NCBI GenBank assembly: GCA_910578475.1
Contig: CAJTRK010000038.1
Coordinates: forward strand, 1-26,796
Direction of reading: 5' to 3'
Origin: an uncultured Lachnospiraceae bacterium
GTDB lineage: Bacteria > Bacillota > Clostridia > Lachnospirales > Lachnospiraceae
Length of the DNA stretch: 26,796 nucleotides
This document shows positions 1 through 7,942 of the stretch, piece by piece. The notes under the pieces were generated by a model. The model did not search any database. It was not told the DNA's origin and saw only the letters and a list, made by a program, of their open reading frames with translations. Each line of letters starts with the position of its first letter. Position 1 is the first letter of the stretch. The position numbers and the translations under genes are program-made.

Positions 1-16
1 AATTAACAGACAGTCG

Positions 17-949
17 TTATTGTTTCATCATATCATACATTACCAGAGTACTGCCGTTCAGCATCTGGTAGGAACCGTCCGGCTGCTGTTCTGTCGAAAC
101 AAGATAATCATACTTGGGGCTTCCCGTCTTTCCCTCTTTTCCTTCCGCGTAAAATACTTCCGGAAACAGTACAAAATAAACGCCTTCTCCTTCCGCAAAT
201 CCTGCGGCTGCGTTCTCCACATCGCATCCATATGTGCCCCTGTGCATATTCTGTTCATCTTTGCTGCTGTCCATATACCATGTATAAGTACTGTCCTGTT
301 CCATCACGAGGTAGCCGGATTCTCCCAGGTCCCATTCTCCCACAAGAAATTCTTTGGCTTTTTCTTCCGCCTCCTCATTGTCCGGAACACTCATCACCAC
401 AGAGTTCATTACTTTCAACGCTTCGTTTTTACCGGCGTCATATGCCTCTTTTTCCGCCACATAAGAAATCGTATAGGCGTAATAGTTCCGGCCATAAAAC
501 CGCTGCAGGACAATTGTTTCAACGCCGTCTTCCTCATACTGGCAGACCCACTCATACCAGCTGTCATTCTGCACCTGTTTTTCCGCCGGCGCCTCTATTT
601 CTTCATAACCGGGAAATGTGACGTAAATCTGTTTCGCCGTGTTGAGCATATCGAGCGGATGCTGATAATAGGATTCTCTGGAGCATGAAATCCCAAGTAC
701 CGAATTATCCGTATCGCGGAAAACAAGGCTTGCATCCGTGCTCTCTTCCTCCGCGTAAGTCCAGACGGAACCATCATAAAGCAGAGACATGGCGCCGAGT
801 CCCGCCTGCTTCAGGCTGTCCATTTCGAGCGCGTACTCCTCCGCACTGCCGCCCGCATCTTCCTTTGACGCGCCGCAGCCCGCAAGCAGTACAAGAAGTA
901 ATGCGCAAACTGTCAGTTTTACTGTTGTTCCAATTTTATTCTTTTTCAT
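17..949 (-). CDS. Putative lipoprotein, second gene of a MATE exporter operon
   Basis: The 310-residue product begins with a lipoprotein signal peptide: a lysine-rich N-terminus, a hydrophobic stretch at about residues 11-22, and a lipobox ending LLAGC with Cys25 as the lipidation site. It is therefore expected on the outer face of the membrane. The mature part is acidic and rich in Tyr and Trp. A central section (about 80-190) resembles the soluble domains of many Firmicutes surface lipoproteins. The last third (about 210-310, beginning FLVGEWDLGE) looks like a small beta-barrel with GxW and GTYG signatures. I do not recognise a named family. The start at 949 is preceded by AAAGGAA about 7 nt upstream; the open frame continues further, but that extension overlaps the MATE gene and lacks a signal peptide. 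Only 25 bp separate it from the MATE stop, so the two are probably co-transcribed. Confidence 0.75.
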   Translation of the reverse strand: MKKNKIGTTVKLTVCALLLVLLAGCGASKEDAGGSAEEYALEMDSLKQAGLGAMSLLYDGSVWTYAEEESTDASLVFRDTDNSVLGISCSRESYYQHPLDMLNTAKQIYVTFPGYEEIEAPAEKQVQNDSWYEWVCQYEEDGVETIVLQRFYGRNYYAYTISYVAEKEAYDAGKNEALKVMNSVVMSVPDNEEAEEKAKEFLVGEWDLGESGYLVMEQDSTYTWYMDSSKDEQNMHRGTYGCDVENAAAGFAEGEGVYFVLFPEVFYAEGKEGKTGSPKYDYLVSTEQQPDGSYQMLNGSTLVMYDMMKQ

Positions 950-974
950 TTCAATTCCTTTCCCGGTCCGGTTT

Positions 975-2387
975 TTATTTAATTTTGGCAAGCGCTTCTT
1001 TGGAAAGCATCTTGCGAATGTTACACGCAAACAGAATCGTCGCCGTTGTGGCAGAGATGATATCCGAAACAGGCTCCGAATAGTACACCCCCATAACGCC
1101 GAAAAAGCGCGGTAAAATAATGGCAAGCGGTATCAGCAGAATCACCTTCCGGAATACCGCGATAAAAAGCGATATCTTCGCCTGTCCCAATGCAAGGAAT
1201 GTGGGCTGTATTCCGTTCTGCAATCCGAAAACAGACATTCCGAACATAAACACCGGCATCGTTTTTCCTACCAGCGCAATCAACTCGGCATCTTCCGTGA
1301 AGAAAGACGCATACCATTCCGGGAACACAATCGTGGAAGCCGTGGACAACAGCATAAAAAGGAAACATGCGCCAATCATCCAGCGATAGACTTCCTTCAC
1401 CCTTTTAAAGTTTCCGGCTCCGTAATTATAACTGATAACAGGTGATATACCCTGTGTAAAACCACCTATCGGCGCAGAAAAAATCTGCATGACGCTCTGC
1501 ATGATTGTCATGGAACCCACATACAAGTCTCCGCCGTAAGACTGTAAACCGTGATTCAATACAATGCTGATAAAGCTTTCCGTGGCACGCATAATAAAAG
1601 GGGAAATTCCAAGCGAAAAAATACTGAACAGAATGCCCTTCTCCAATTTCAGACAGCTTCTTCTGATTTTCAGTGTCGTTTTCTTTCCCATCAGAAATCC
1701 GACTACCCAGATTGCGCTGAGCGCCTGTGAAATAACAGTTGCTATTGCCGCCCCTTTTACGCCAAGACCGAACACGAAAATAAAAATCGGGTCCAGTATA
1801 ATATTCGCTATGGCTCCGATAAGCACCGAATACATGGCGATTTTGGACTGGCTCTGGCAGATGATAAAAGCATTCAGGCCGAGCGCAAACTCCACAAAAA
1901 TCGTACCAATCAAATAAATCGAGATATAATCGACCGCATATCCTATTGTCGCATCGCTGGCGCCGAACATATATAACAACGGTCTTTGAAAAGCATAGAA
2001 AAATGCCATCAGAAGAACCGTGCAGATAACCAGAAACGTAACGCTGTTTCCCAAAATTTTTTCCGCATGCTCCCTGTCTTTCTTTCCGAGCCAGATTGCC
2101 GCAAGCGGCGCTGCGCCGCTGTTGATAAAACCGGAAAAGGCTGAAATAAATACCGTAATGCAGAAAGTCACGCCAACGCCGGTCAGCGCTGCCGCTCCCA
2201 CATCCTTCATATGTCCGATATAAATGCGGTCTATAATGCTGTACAAAATATTTATAAGCTGTGCCAGAATCGCCGGAAAAGCCATACTGACCACCAGACT
2301 GCCAATGGAGGAGGATGCCATCCTCTCTTCTCTGGATAATTCTTCAGACAGTTTCTTCGTCTGCCGTTCCTGTCTTTCCTGTTCCAT
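975..2387 (-). CDS. MATE family multidrug/Na+ efflux transporter
   Basis: About 470 residues with some twelve hydrophobic helices arranged as two related halves, the usual size and layout of MatE (PF01554) exporters. The N-terminal part, with SMAFPAILAQLINILYSIID followed by GHMKDVGAAALTGVG, is typical of helix 1 and the loop after it. Such proteins export cationic drugs, dyes or metabolites against a Na+ or H+ gradient; the substrate cannot be read from sequence. Two in-frame ATGs lie 6 nt apart (2393 and 2387). AGGAG is only 2 nt from the first but 8 nt from the second, so 2387 is preferred. It is the first gene of a two-gene operon with the lipoprotein at 17-949 and has a good promoter just upstream. 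Confidence 0.9.
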   Translation of the reverse strand: MEQERQERQTKKLSEELSREERMASSSIGSLVVSMAFPAILAQLINILYSIIDRIYIGHMKDVGAAALTGVGVTFCITVFISAFSGFINSGAAPLAAIWLGKKDREHAEKILGNSVTFLVICTVLLMAFFYAFQRPLLYMFGASDATIGYAVDYISIYLIGTIFVEFALGLNAFIICQSQSKIAMYSVLIGAIANIILDPIFIFVFGLGVKGAAIATVISQALSAIWVVGFLMGKKTTLKIRRSCLKLEKGILFSIFSLGISPFIMRATESFISIVLNHGLQSYGGDLYVGSMTIMQSVMQIFSAPIGGFTQGISPVISYNYGAGNFKRVKEVYRWMIGACFLFMLLSTASTIVFPEWYASFFTEDAELIALVGKTMPVFMFGMSVFGLQNGIQPTFLALGQAKISLFIAVFRKVILLIPLAIILPRFFGVMGVYYSEPVSDIISATTATILFACNIRKMLSKEALAKIK

Positions 2388-2434
2388 AATCATATCTCCT
2401 GTTTCGTTTCATCCACATTTACCAATACTACTCG

Positions 2435-2463
2435 ATGATATGCCAATTCCAGGAAAAAGGCAA
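2435..2463 (-). promoter_or_regulatory. Sigma-A type promoter of the MATE/lipoprotein operon
   Basis: Minus-strand hexamers TTGCCT (2458-2463) and TATCAT (2435-2440) are separated by exactly 17 bp. They lie about 50 bp upstream of the MATE start, with nothing else coding in between. Confidence 0.5.
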
Positions 2464-2545
2464 TGGTATCATTTGTTATTTTATTGTCAGTTCCCTGTTT
2501 TGACGCAAAAAAACATTTTATTAAATCCTGTTTTAGCGTTTTTCT

Positions 2546-3268
2546 CTATTTTACCAGAAGCTTTTGAAACTCTTCCGCCGTGCCGACATAAACATTTCTG
2601 TCAATATACTTTTCTTCCCCCATATATCCTTGTAAGACCGCCGTATCTGTATACTGCCAAAAACTCCAGTCCCCTTTCATATGCCAATCGGGCGGAAAAT
2701 ACACGTTTCTTATCCAGAGCGGATATTCCTTAAATCCACCTTTAATATATTTATAGTAAACGCTGTATGTCGTATAAATAACAGGTTTTACATGATAATG
2801 CTCTTCCAGGAGCGACAACATCTCTGCAAGTTGTTCCGTAACATCTTCTTTTGCGGGCGGTTCGTTCCTTTTGTTTCCGTAATACTCTATATCAATCACA
2901 GGCGTTATTTTCCCTTGTAAATCTCCGACCGTATTGATAAACAATGCCGCCTGTGTCCGGGCATCGCTGTCAAAACTGAAAAAATGATACGCTCCGATAT
3001 AAAGTTCTGTCTGTGAGGCCGCCTCCCAATTATCATAAAAGCACGCATCCACATAGCTGCTGCCTTCCGTCGCCTTAATCAATGCAAATGCAATATCCTG
3101 TTCCTGTATCTGTTTCCAGTCAATCGTTCCCTGATAATGAGATACGTCGATACCCTGCAATTCATATGTGGAGGCAAACCACAAATTTATCTGCCATTTT
3201 TTCGTCAATATCATTCCCGCTGCGAACACGCCGAAAGCGATAACACAGACAAGCGCTTTTTTCCTCAT
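2546..3268 (-). CDS. GH25 family muramidase (lysozyme), membrane-anchored or secreted
   Basis: A 240-residue protein with one hydrophobic N-terminal segment (about residues 5-21) acting as signal or anchor, followed by a complete glycoside hydrolase family 25 domain. GIDVSHYQG (residues 39-47, Asp41) is the conserved first strand. PVIDIE (123-128) carries the Asp-x-Glu active-site pair, with Glu128 the expected acid. WQYTD (205-209) and IDRNVY near the C-terminus are the usual closing motifs. GH25 enzymes cut the beta-1,4 bond between N-acetylmuramic acid and N-acetylglucosamine in peptidoglycan. There are no wall-binding repeats, so it is a minimal catalytic-domain enzyme, probably for the cell's own wall. 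It has its own promoter and appears monocistronic. Confidence 0.92.
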   Translation of the reverse strand: MRKKALVCVIAFGVFAAGMILTKKWQINLWFASTYELQGIDVSHYQGTIDWKQIQEQDIAFALIKATEGSSYVDACFYDNWEAASQTELYIGAYHFFSFDSDARTQAALFINTVGDLQGKITPVIDIEYYGNKRNEPPAKEDVTEQLAEMLSLLEEHYHVKPVIYTTYSVYYKYIKGGFKEYPLWIRNVYFPPDWHMKGDWSFWQYTDTAVLQGYMGEEKYIDRNVYVGTAEEFQKLLVK

Positions 3269-3302
3269 CTCTTTGAGTTCTTCCTTTCTTCTGTTATTTT
3301 AT

Positions 3303-3331
3303 ATCATACCGCCTTTTATCCTGTTGAACAA
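3303..3331 (-). promoter_or_regulatory. Promoter of the GH25 muramidase gene
   Basis: TTGTTC (3326-3331) and TATGAT (3303-3308) on the minus strand with a 17-bp spacer, about 35 bp upstream of the start codon. Confidence 0.5.
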
Positions 3332-3409
3332 GCGGCCAGGAAAATATCGTTACATTTCACATCCCTGCCGGCGCGGCGTCCGTATGACCAAAATTTCCCC
3401 AAAATCTGG

Positions 3410-3438
3410 TTTTCAATCCCCTGATAAAATGGTACTAT
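3410..3438 (+). promoter_or_regulatory. Candidate promoter of the BMP/phosphoesterase operon
   Basis: TTTTCA (3410-3415) and TACTAT (3433-3438) are spaced by 17 bp and lie about 60 bp before the start of the BMP-domain gene. The hexamers are moderate matches only, and several other AT-rich -10-like sites overlap this one. Confidence 0.3.
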
Positions 3439-3498
3439 AAAATTGGAAACAAAAAGCATACTATATAGAGAATTTACACGAAAAGGGAGGTCATCTTC

Positions 3499-5430
3499 AT
3501 GGCATCAACCGACTATACAGCAGCGTTCAAACAGGGAAGACGAAGTTATCAGGCCGCTCTGACCAAAGGCGAATATCCTTATCTCCCGGTGCTCGACGAT
3601 ATTTTATCCTATACGGAAGTCGCTTCTATTGAAAATCTGGGGCTGATTGATATTCCGCTCTCCAAAATCATCGGAACCAAAACGGAAGGACGCACCAACG
3701 CTTTCGCCAATAATTTCATGCCCCTGCTTCCGGAAGACTCGGAATTTGGCATGAAATGGGCATTGGTCTATGACCATCAAATCAACGACGGTATCAGAGA
3801 CCCAATTGTTGCCTACGAATTTATGAACCAGTTTTATGTACAGGAAGGCAACAAACGCGTCAGCGTCATGAAATATCTGAAGACATACAGCATTCCGGGA
3901 ACCGTAACACGATTGATTCCCCGGAAGACAGACGATAAGGAAAACAAAATATACTACGAATTTCTGGATTTTTATGCGGTCTCTCAGAGCTATGACGTCC
4001 GTTTTGGCAAAGAAGGCAGCTATAAGAAGCTTCTGAAGCTGATGGGAAAAAAAGACGATGAACTGTGGAGTGATGACGATAAACTCACCTTCCACGCTGC
4101 CTGCTATAACTTTTCCGAAGCCTTCCGCATGGCGCACGGTGAAAAGCTGAACCTTTCCGTATCCGATGCTTTTCTGGTATATGTAGAAGTTTACGGTTAT
4201 GAACAGGTTAAAAGCCAGACAGAACACGAAATGCTCGCCGCGCTTCAAAAAATGTGGACGGAAATCACACTCGCCGACAAAGGCAGTCAGGTGGAACTGA
4301 TTCAAAATCCCGTAGAGACAAAGTCCACGCTGTTAAACCGTCTGCTTCCAACAGGCGCGGTTTCCCCGGAATCGCTCAGAATTGCCTTTATTTACACGAA
4401 GACCGCCGACACTTCCAGTTGGGCCTATGCACATGAATTGGGACGCATGTACATAGAACAGGTCTATGAGGGTAAAATAAAAACAATGGCATTTGACCAG
4501 GCCGACGACGACGACAAGGTGGCCGAATCCATCGAACATGCGATTGAACAGGGCTGTAACCTGATTTTTACAACGGCTACTCAAATGGTCAATCAGAGTG
4601 TCCGTTCCGCAGTTATGCACCCGAAGGTAAAAATTTATAACTGCTCTATCCTGATGTCCTATTCTTCCATCTGCACCTACTATGCAAGAATGTATGAATC
4701 AAAGTTCCTGATGGGCGCCATCGCGGCCGCCCTTTCCAGAACCGACAGGCTCGGCTATGTGGCGGATTATCCGATTTACGGGACTATGGCGAATATCAAC
4801 GCTTTTGCGCTCGGCGCCAAAATGATTAACCCTTATGTAAAAATTTATCTGGAATGGTCCAAAATCAAAGGGCAGGACGCCAGAGAACGATTGCAGCAGG
4901 AAGGCATCGTCTTTGTTTCAGACAGCGATATGATTACGCCGGAGCACGCTTCCAGAGCCTATGGCCTTTATGTCAAAAAAGATGACGGAACCCTCGATAA
5001 TCTGGCAACTCCGATTTGGCACTGGGGGAAATTCTATGAACGGATTATTAAAAACATCTGCAGCGGAAATAACGAAGAAAGCGCCCAGAAAGGCAAAAAA
5101 GCCGTAAACTACTGGTGGGGAATGTCCGCAGACGTTATCGACGTCATCTGTTCCAAAACAATGCCCCACGGAACCTATCGGCTTATCGAGTTTCTCAAAA
5201 GCTCTATCCGCGCCGACGCTTTTCATCCATTTGACGGACCGATTTACGCACAGGACGACATCCTGCAATGTCCGGAAGGCGAAAGCCTGAGTGCGGATGA
5301 AATCATCACAATGGACTGGCTCGCAGAAAATGTCATAGGAAGAATACCCGAACTGGAAGAACTTACGGAGGAAGCCCAGGCGCTCGTGCGGCTTCAGGGC
5401 ATTAAGGTAGATGAAAATGCAGATAAATAA
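3499..5430 (+). CDS. Cytosolic BMP-fold ligand-binding protein with a ParB-like N-terminal domain
   Basis: A 643-residue protein preceded by GGGAGG with 8-nt spacing. The N-terminal third (about residues 45-130) resembles ParB/sulfiredoxin-like domains: a strand LIDIPLSKIIGT, then FYVQEGNKRVSVMKYL (112-127), which matches the family's GN-x-R box. A middle helical segment links to a BMP/PnrA-type periplasmic-binding fold (PF02608) from about residue 293 (LRIAFIYTK) to 600, including GCNLIFTTATQ and DRLGYVADYP. BMP proteins normally are lipoproteins that deliver nucleosides to ABC transporters. This one has no signal peptide, lipobox or adjacent permease, so it is probably an intracellular sensor of a nucleoside-like ligand; that role is inference. 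Its last 14-20 bases overlap the phosphoesterase gene, which suggests translational coupling. Confidence 0.75.
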   Translation: MASTDYTAAFKQGRRSYQAALTKGEYPYLPVLDDILSYTEVASIENLGLIDIPLSKIIGTKTEGRTNAFANNFMPLLPEDSEFGMKWALVYDHQINDGIRDPIVAYEFMNQFYVQEGNKRVSVMKYLKTYSIPGTVTRLIPRKTDDKENKIYYEFLDFYAVSQSYDVRFGKEGSYKKLLKLMGKKDDELWSDDDKLTFHAACYNFSEAFRMAHGEKLNLSVSDAFLVYVEVYGYEQVKSQTEHEMLAALQKMWTEITLADKGSQVELIQNPVETKSTLLNRLLPTGAVSPESLRIAFIYTKTADTSSWAYAHELGRMYIEQVYEGKIKTMAFDQADDDDKVAESIEHAIEQGCNLIFTTATQMVNQSVRSAVMHPKVKIYNCSILMSYSSICTYYARMYESKFLMGAIAAALSRTDRLGYVADYPIYGTMANINAFALGAKMINPYVKIYLEWSKIKGQDARERLQQEGIVFVSDSDMITPEHASRAYGLYVKKDDGTLDNLATPIWHWGKFYERIIKNICSGNNEESAQKGKKAVNYWWGMSADVIDVICSKTMPHGTYRLIEFLKSSIRADAFHPFDGPIYAQDDILQCPEGESLSADEIITMDWLAENVIGRIPELEELTEEAQALVRLQGIKVDENADK

Positions 5431-6172
5431 TACTTCAAAGACAAATAACGCCATACAGACCGGCAATACCCCACAGGCTGGCAGCGCCGCGCAGACCGGC
5501 GATACCTCACAGGCTGGCAGCGCCGCGCAGAACAGCGATACCTCACAGGCTGGCAACATCCTGCATATTCTGGTGCTTGCCGACCATAAATCAAAGTTTT
5601 TATATGATTATTATGACCCGGAGCGGGTAAAAGACATCGACCTTATCATCTCCTGCGGAGACCTTCCGCCGGAATACCTGACTTTTTTCGTAACGCTCTG
5701 CAACGTGCCTTTGCTGTATGTCAGGGGAAATCATGATAACAAATACGATATAAAGCCCCCGGAAGGATGTATCTGCATCGAAGATGACATCTATGTCCAT
5801 CAGGGCATCCGCATCATGGGGCTCGGCGGCTCGATGGAATATATCCCGGGCGCAGGCGGCCAGTATACGGAACGAAAGATGAAAAAAAGAGTGCAGAAGC
5901 TTCGGTTTAAACTATGGAAGCACAAAGGCTTCGATATACTCGTCACCCATGCGCCCGCCTATCATGTCAATGATATGGAAGACCTGCCCCACCGTGGCTT
6001 TTCCGTCTTCCGCACGCTGATGGAAAAATACGAGCCCAAGTTTTTCCTGCACGGCCATGTTCATGCCAACTACGGCCGCAATTTCAAAAGACTGGACACT
6101 TATGCCCATACGACCGTTATCAATGCGTATGATTTTTATGTGGTGGAATATCCGCTTGGGGAGACATCCTGA
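5417..6172 (+). CDS. Calcineurin-like metallophosphoesterase with a repetitive N-terminal tail
   Basis: The product (about 251 residues) contains the metal-binding motifs of the metallophosphoesterase superfamily. Residues are numbered from the upstream in-frame ATG at 5411: LADHKSK (Asp58, replacing the usual D-x-H), CGD (Asp84), GNHD (106-109), THAP (His180) and HGHVH (214-218). The enzyme should hydrolyse a phosphomonoester or phosphodiester with two metal ions; the substrate is unknown. The catalytic domain starts only at about residue 50. Before it is a Gln/Ala/Ser/Thr-rich tail built from 12-residue repeats. ATG 5417 lies 9 nt after AAGG, whereas ATG 5411 is only 3 nt away, so 5417 is preferred. 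Both overlap the BMP gene, and the pair probably forms one operon ended by the inverted repeat at 6180-6255. Confidence 0.82.
   Translation: MQINNTSKTNNAIQTGNTPQAGSAAQTGDTSQAGSAAQNSDTSQAGNILHILVLADHKSKFLYDYYDPERVKDIDLIISCGDLPPEYLTFFVTLCNVPLLYVRGNHDNKYDIKPPEGCICIEDDIYVHQGIRIMGLGGSMEYIPGAGGQYTERKMKKRVQKLRFKLWKHKGFDILVTHAPAYHVNDMEDLPHRGFSVFRTLMEKYEPKFFLHGHVHANYGRNFKRLDTYAHTTVINAYDFYVVEYPLGETS
5474..5555 (+). repeat. 36-bp in-frame tandem repeat, about 2.3 copies
   Basis: Units begin at 5474, 5510 and 5546. The first two are full length and nearly identical, and the third is cut after about 10 bp. They encode QAGSAAQTGDTS, QAGSAAQNSDTS and QAGN. Because the period is a multiple of three, copy-number change would lengthen or shorten the phosphoesterase tail without a frameshift. 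Confidence 0.85.
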
Positions 6173-6179
6173 ACAAATT

Positions 6180-6255
6180 TAGAGCCTCCGGGCAGAACAC
6201 AGCGGCGTACCACCAAAGAGAACGATACGCCGCTGTGTTCTGCCCGGAGGCTCTA
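6180..6255 (+). terminator. 30-bp perfect inverted repeat, probable terminator of the BMP/phosphoesterase operon
   Basis: Arms 6180-6209 and 6226-6255 are perfect reverse complements around a 16-nt loop, starting 8 bp after the phosphoesterase stop. Only four T residues follow the right arm. The position fits a transcription terminator, but the stem is much longer than normal intrinsic terminators and could instead be a small palindromic mobile or processing element. Confidence 0.65.
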
Positions 6256-6345
6256 TTTTCAGGACGAAAAATAATTTACAAAAACCTGTATCTTTTTGTC
6301 GTAAAATGCGATAAAATATAAGAAAAATATTAGGAGGGGAAACAA

Positions 6346-7848
6346 TTGAAAACAATTTTGATACCTGTCATATGTATTGTCGTACTTTTGCTCCTGTTCA
6401 TCCTGTTCATGGCCATCGGCTATGTAAAGGCGCCGCCGGATATGGCGTTCATCATTTCCGGTTTTAAGAAAAAATCAAAGATTGTCATCGGAAAAGCCAG
6501 CATCCGAATCCCTTTCTTTGAACGGCTGGATAAACTGAATCTGCGTCTGATTCCCATTGACGTCAAGACGAGCAACGCCGTTCCGACAGCGGACTATATC
6601 AATATCAACGTAGATGCGACCGTCAACATCAAAATCAGCAACAACCCGGATAAACTGCGTCTGGCCGCGGAAAACTTCCTGAATAAGGATACCGCATACA
6701 TAGCAAGCGTTGCAAGAGAAGTGCTGGAAGGCAACGTGCGTGAAATCGTTGGTAAAATGCGTCTCGAAGAGATGGTTTCCGACAGACAGAAATTCGCCAA
6801 TCTGGTCAAAGAAAACGCGGAGCCGGACCTGGCCGCAATGGGACTGGATATCATCAGTTTCAACGTACAGAATTTCGTGGACGGCAATGATGTCATCGAA
6901 AACCTCGGTATCGATAACATCGTCAAGATAAAAAAGACCGCAGCGATTGCAAGGGCCGAGAGTGAAAGAGATATTAAAGTAGCGCAGGCGGCGGCAGACA
7001 AAGATTCCAACGACGCGGCCGTTGCGGCACAGACGGAAATCGCCAAGAAGCAGAACGAACTCGCTATCAAGAAATCAGAGCTGCAGCAAGAATCCGATAC
7101 GAAAAAAGCGATGGCTGACGCGGCGTACGAAATCCAGAAAGAAGAACAGCGTAAGACGATTGAAGTCACCACCGCCAATGCCGATATCGCAAGGCAGGAG
7201 CGGGAAATCGAATTAAAGCAGAAACAGGTAGCCGTCAAAGAACGTGCGCTGGAAGCAGAAGTCAAGAAACAGGCCGAAGCGGATAAGTATGCGGCACAGC
7301 AGAAAGCGGACGCGGCGCTTTACCAGCGTCAGAAAGAAGCGGAAGCAAAACAGTTCGAAGCACAGCGCGAAGCGGAAGCAAGAAAAGCACAGGCAGAAGC
7401 AGACCGTTTCTCCAAAGAACAGGAAGCGGAAGGTATTCGTGCGGTCGGTGAAGCGGAAGCATCCGCCATTCAGGCAAAGGGTATCGCCGAAGCGGAAGCG
7501 ATGGAGCGAAAAGCGGAGGCTTATGCCAAATACAATAAGGCTGCCGTAGCGGAAATGATGATTAAAGTACTGCCCGACATCGCTGCAAAAATCGCGGAAC
7601 CGCTTGGACAAATCGACCGGATTACGATTATCGGCGGAAATGGAGACAATAACGGCGTTGACCAGGTAGCCGGAAATGTTCCCGTCGTCATGGCAAAGCT
7701 CTTCGAAAGCATGAAAGAAGCAACCGGCATCGACCTGTCCGAAATCATCAAAGCCGACACCTATGACGCCAAAGTAAACCGCAACGTCAATCTGACTGGC
7801 TTAGATGACGTGAATCTGGTTGTAAAGACAGGAGAAACCAATAAATAA
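6346..7848 (+). CDS. floT: Flotillin family membrane scaffold protein
   Basis: A 500-residue protein with an N-terminal membrane segment (about 4-26), an SPFH/band-7 domain (about 28-190, including PTADYININVDATVNIKI), and a long Ala/Glu/Lys-rich coiled coil (about 190-400) with repeated EAEA patterns. The C-terminal region contains PLGQIDRITIIGG. Length and domain order match Bacillus FloT/YuaG, which organises functional membrane microdomains. The start is TTG at 6346: AGGAGGGG ends 6 nt upstream and no ATG is suitably placed. The gene is flanked by a hairpin on each side and appears monocistronic. There is no adjacent NfeD-type gene, the usual partner of flotillins. Confidence 0.93.
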   Translation: MKTILIPVICIVVLLLLFILFMAIGYVKAPPDMAFIISGFKKKSKIVIGKASIRIPFFERLDKLNLRLIPIDVKTSNAVPTADYININVDATVNIKISNNPDKLRLAAENFLNKDTAYIASVAREVLEGNVREIVGKMRLEEMVSDRQKFANLVKENAEPDLAAMGLDIISFNVQNFVDGNDVIENLGIDNIVKIKKTAAIARAESERDIKVAQAAADKDSNDAAVAAQTEIAKKQNELAIKKSELQQESDTKKAMADAAYEIQKEEQRKTIEVTTANADIARQEREIELKQKQVAVKERALEAEVKKQAEADKYAAQQKADAALYQRQKEAEAKQFEAQREAEARKAQAEADRFSKEQEAEGIRAVGEAEASAIQAKGIAEAEAMERKAEAYAKYNKAAVAEMMIKVLPDIAAKIAEPLGQIDRITIIGGNGDNNGVDQVAGNVPVVMAKLFESMKEATGIDLSEIIKADTYDAKVNRNVNLTGLDDVNLVVKTGETNK

Positions 7849-7883
7849 CAGTCGATACTTATTGAATAATTATAATTTTTGCA

Positions 7884-7917
7884 GAAAGAAAGCCCCTTAT
7901 AAAAGGGGCTTTCTTTC
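7884..7917. terminator. Bidirectional intrinsic terminator between flotillin and the ABC permease
   Basis: A 15-bp perfect stem (7884-7898 with 7903-7917) encloses a 4-nt loop. A-rich and T-rich outer bases make it usable from both strands. It sits between two convergent genes, 36 bp after the flotillin stop and 26 bp before the end of the permease gene. Confidence 0.88.
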
Positions 7918-7942
7918 GGGAATGACATAGATTCCCTCTTCC

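Noticed and set aside
950..1126. 59-residue N-terminal extension of the lipoprotein
   Set aside because: It is read within the MATE gene in another frame and would bury the signal peptide.
4918..5594. Minus-strand frames with Cys-rich repeats (LPACEV)
   Set aside because: The repeats are the reverse reading of the 36-bp in-frame array in the phosphoesterase gene; motifs there are real only on the plus strand.
6594..7265. Long minus-strand frame rich in Ser and Ala, opposite the flotillin gene
   Set aside because: It is a shadow of the Ala/Glu/Lys-rich coiled coil, with no ribosome site and no recognisable domain.
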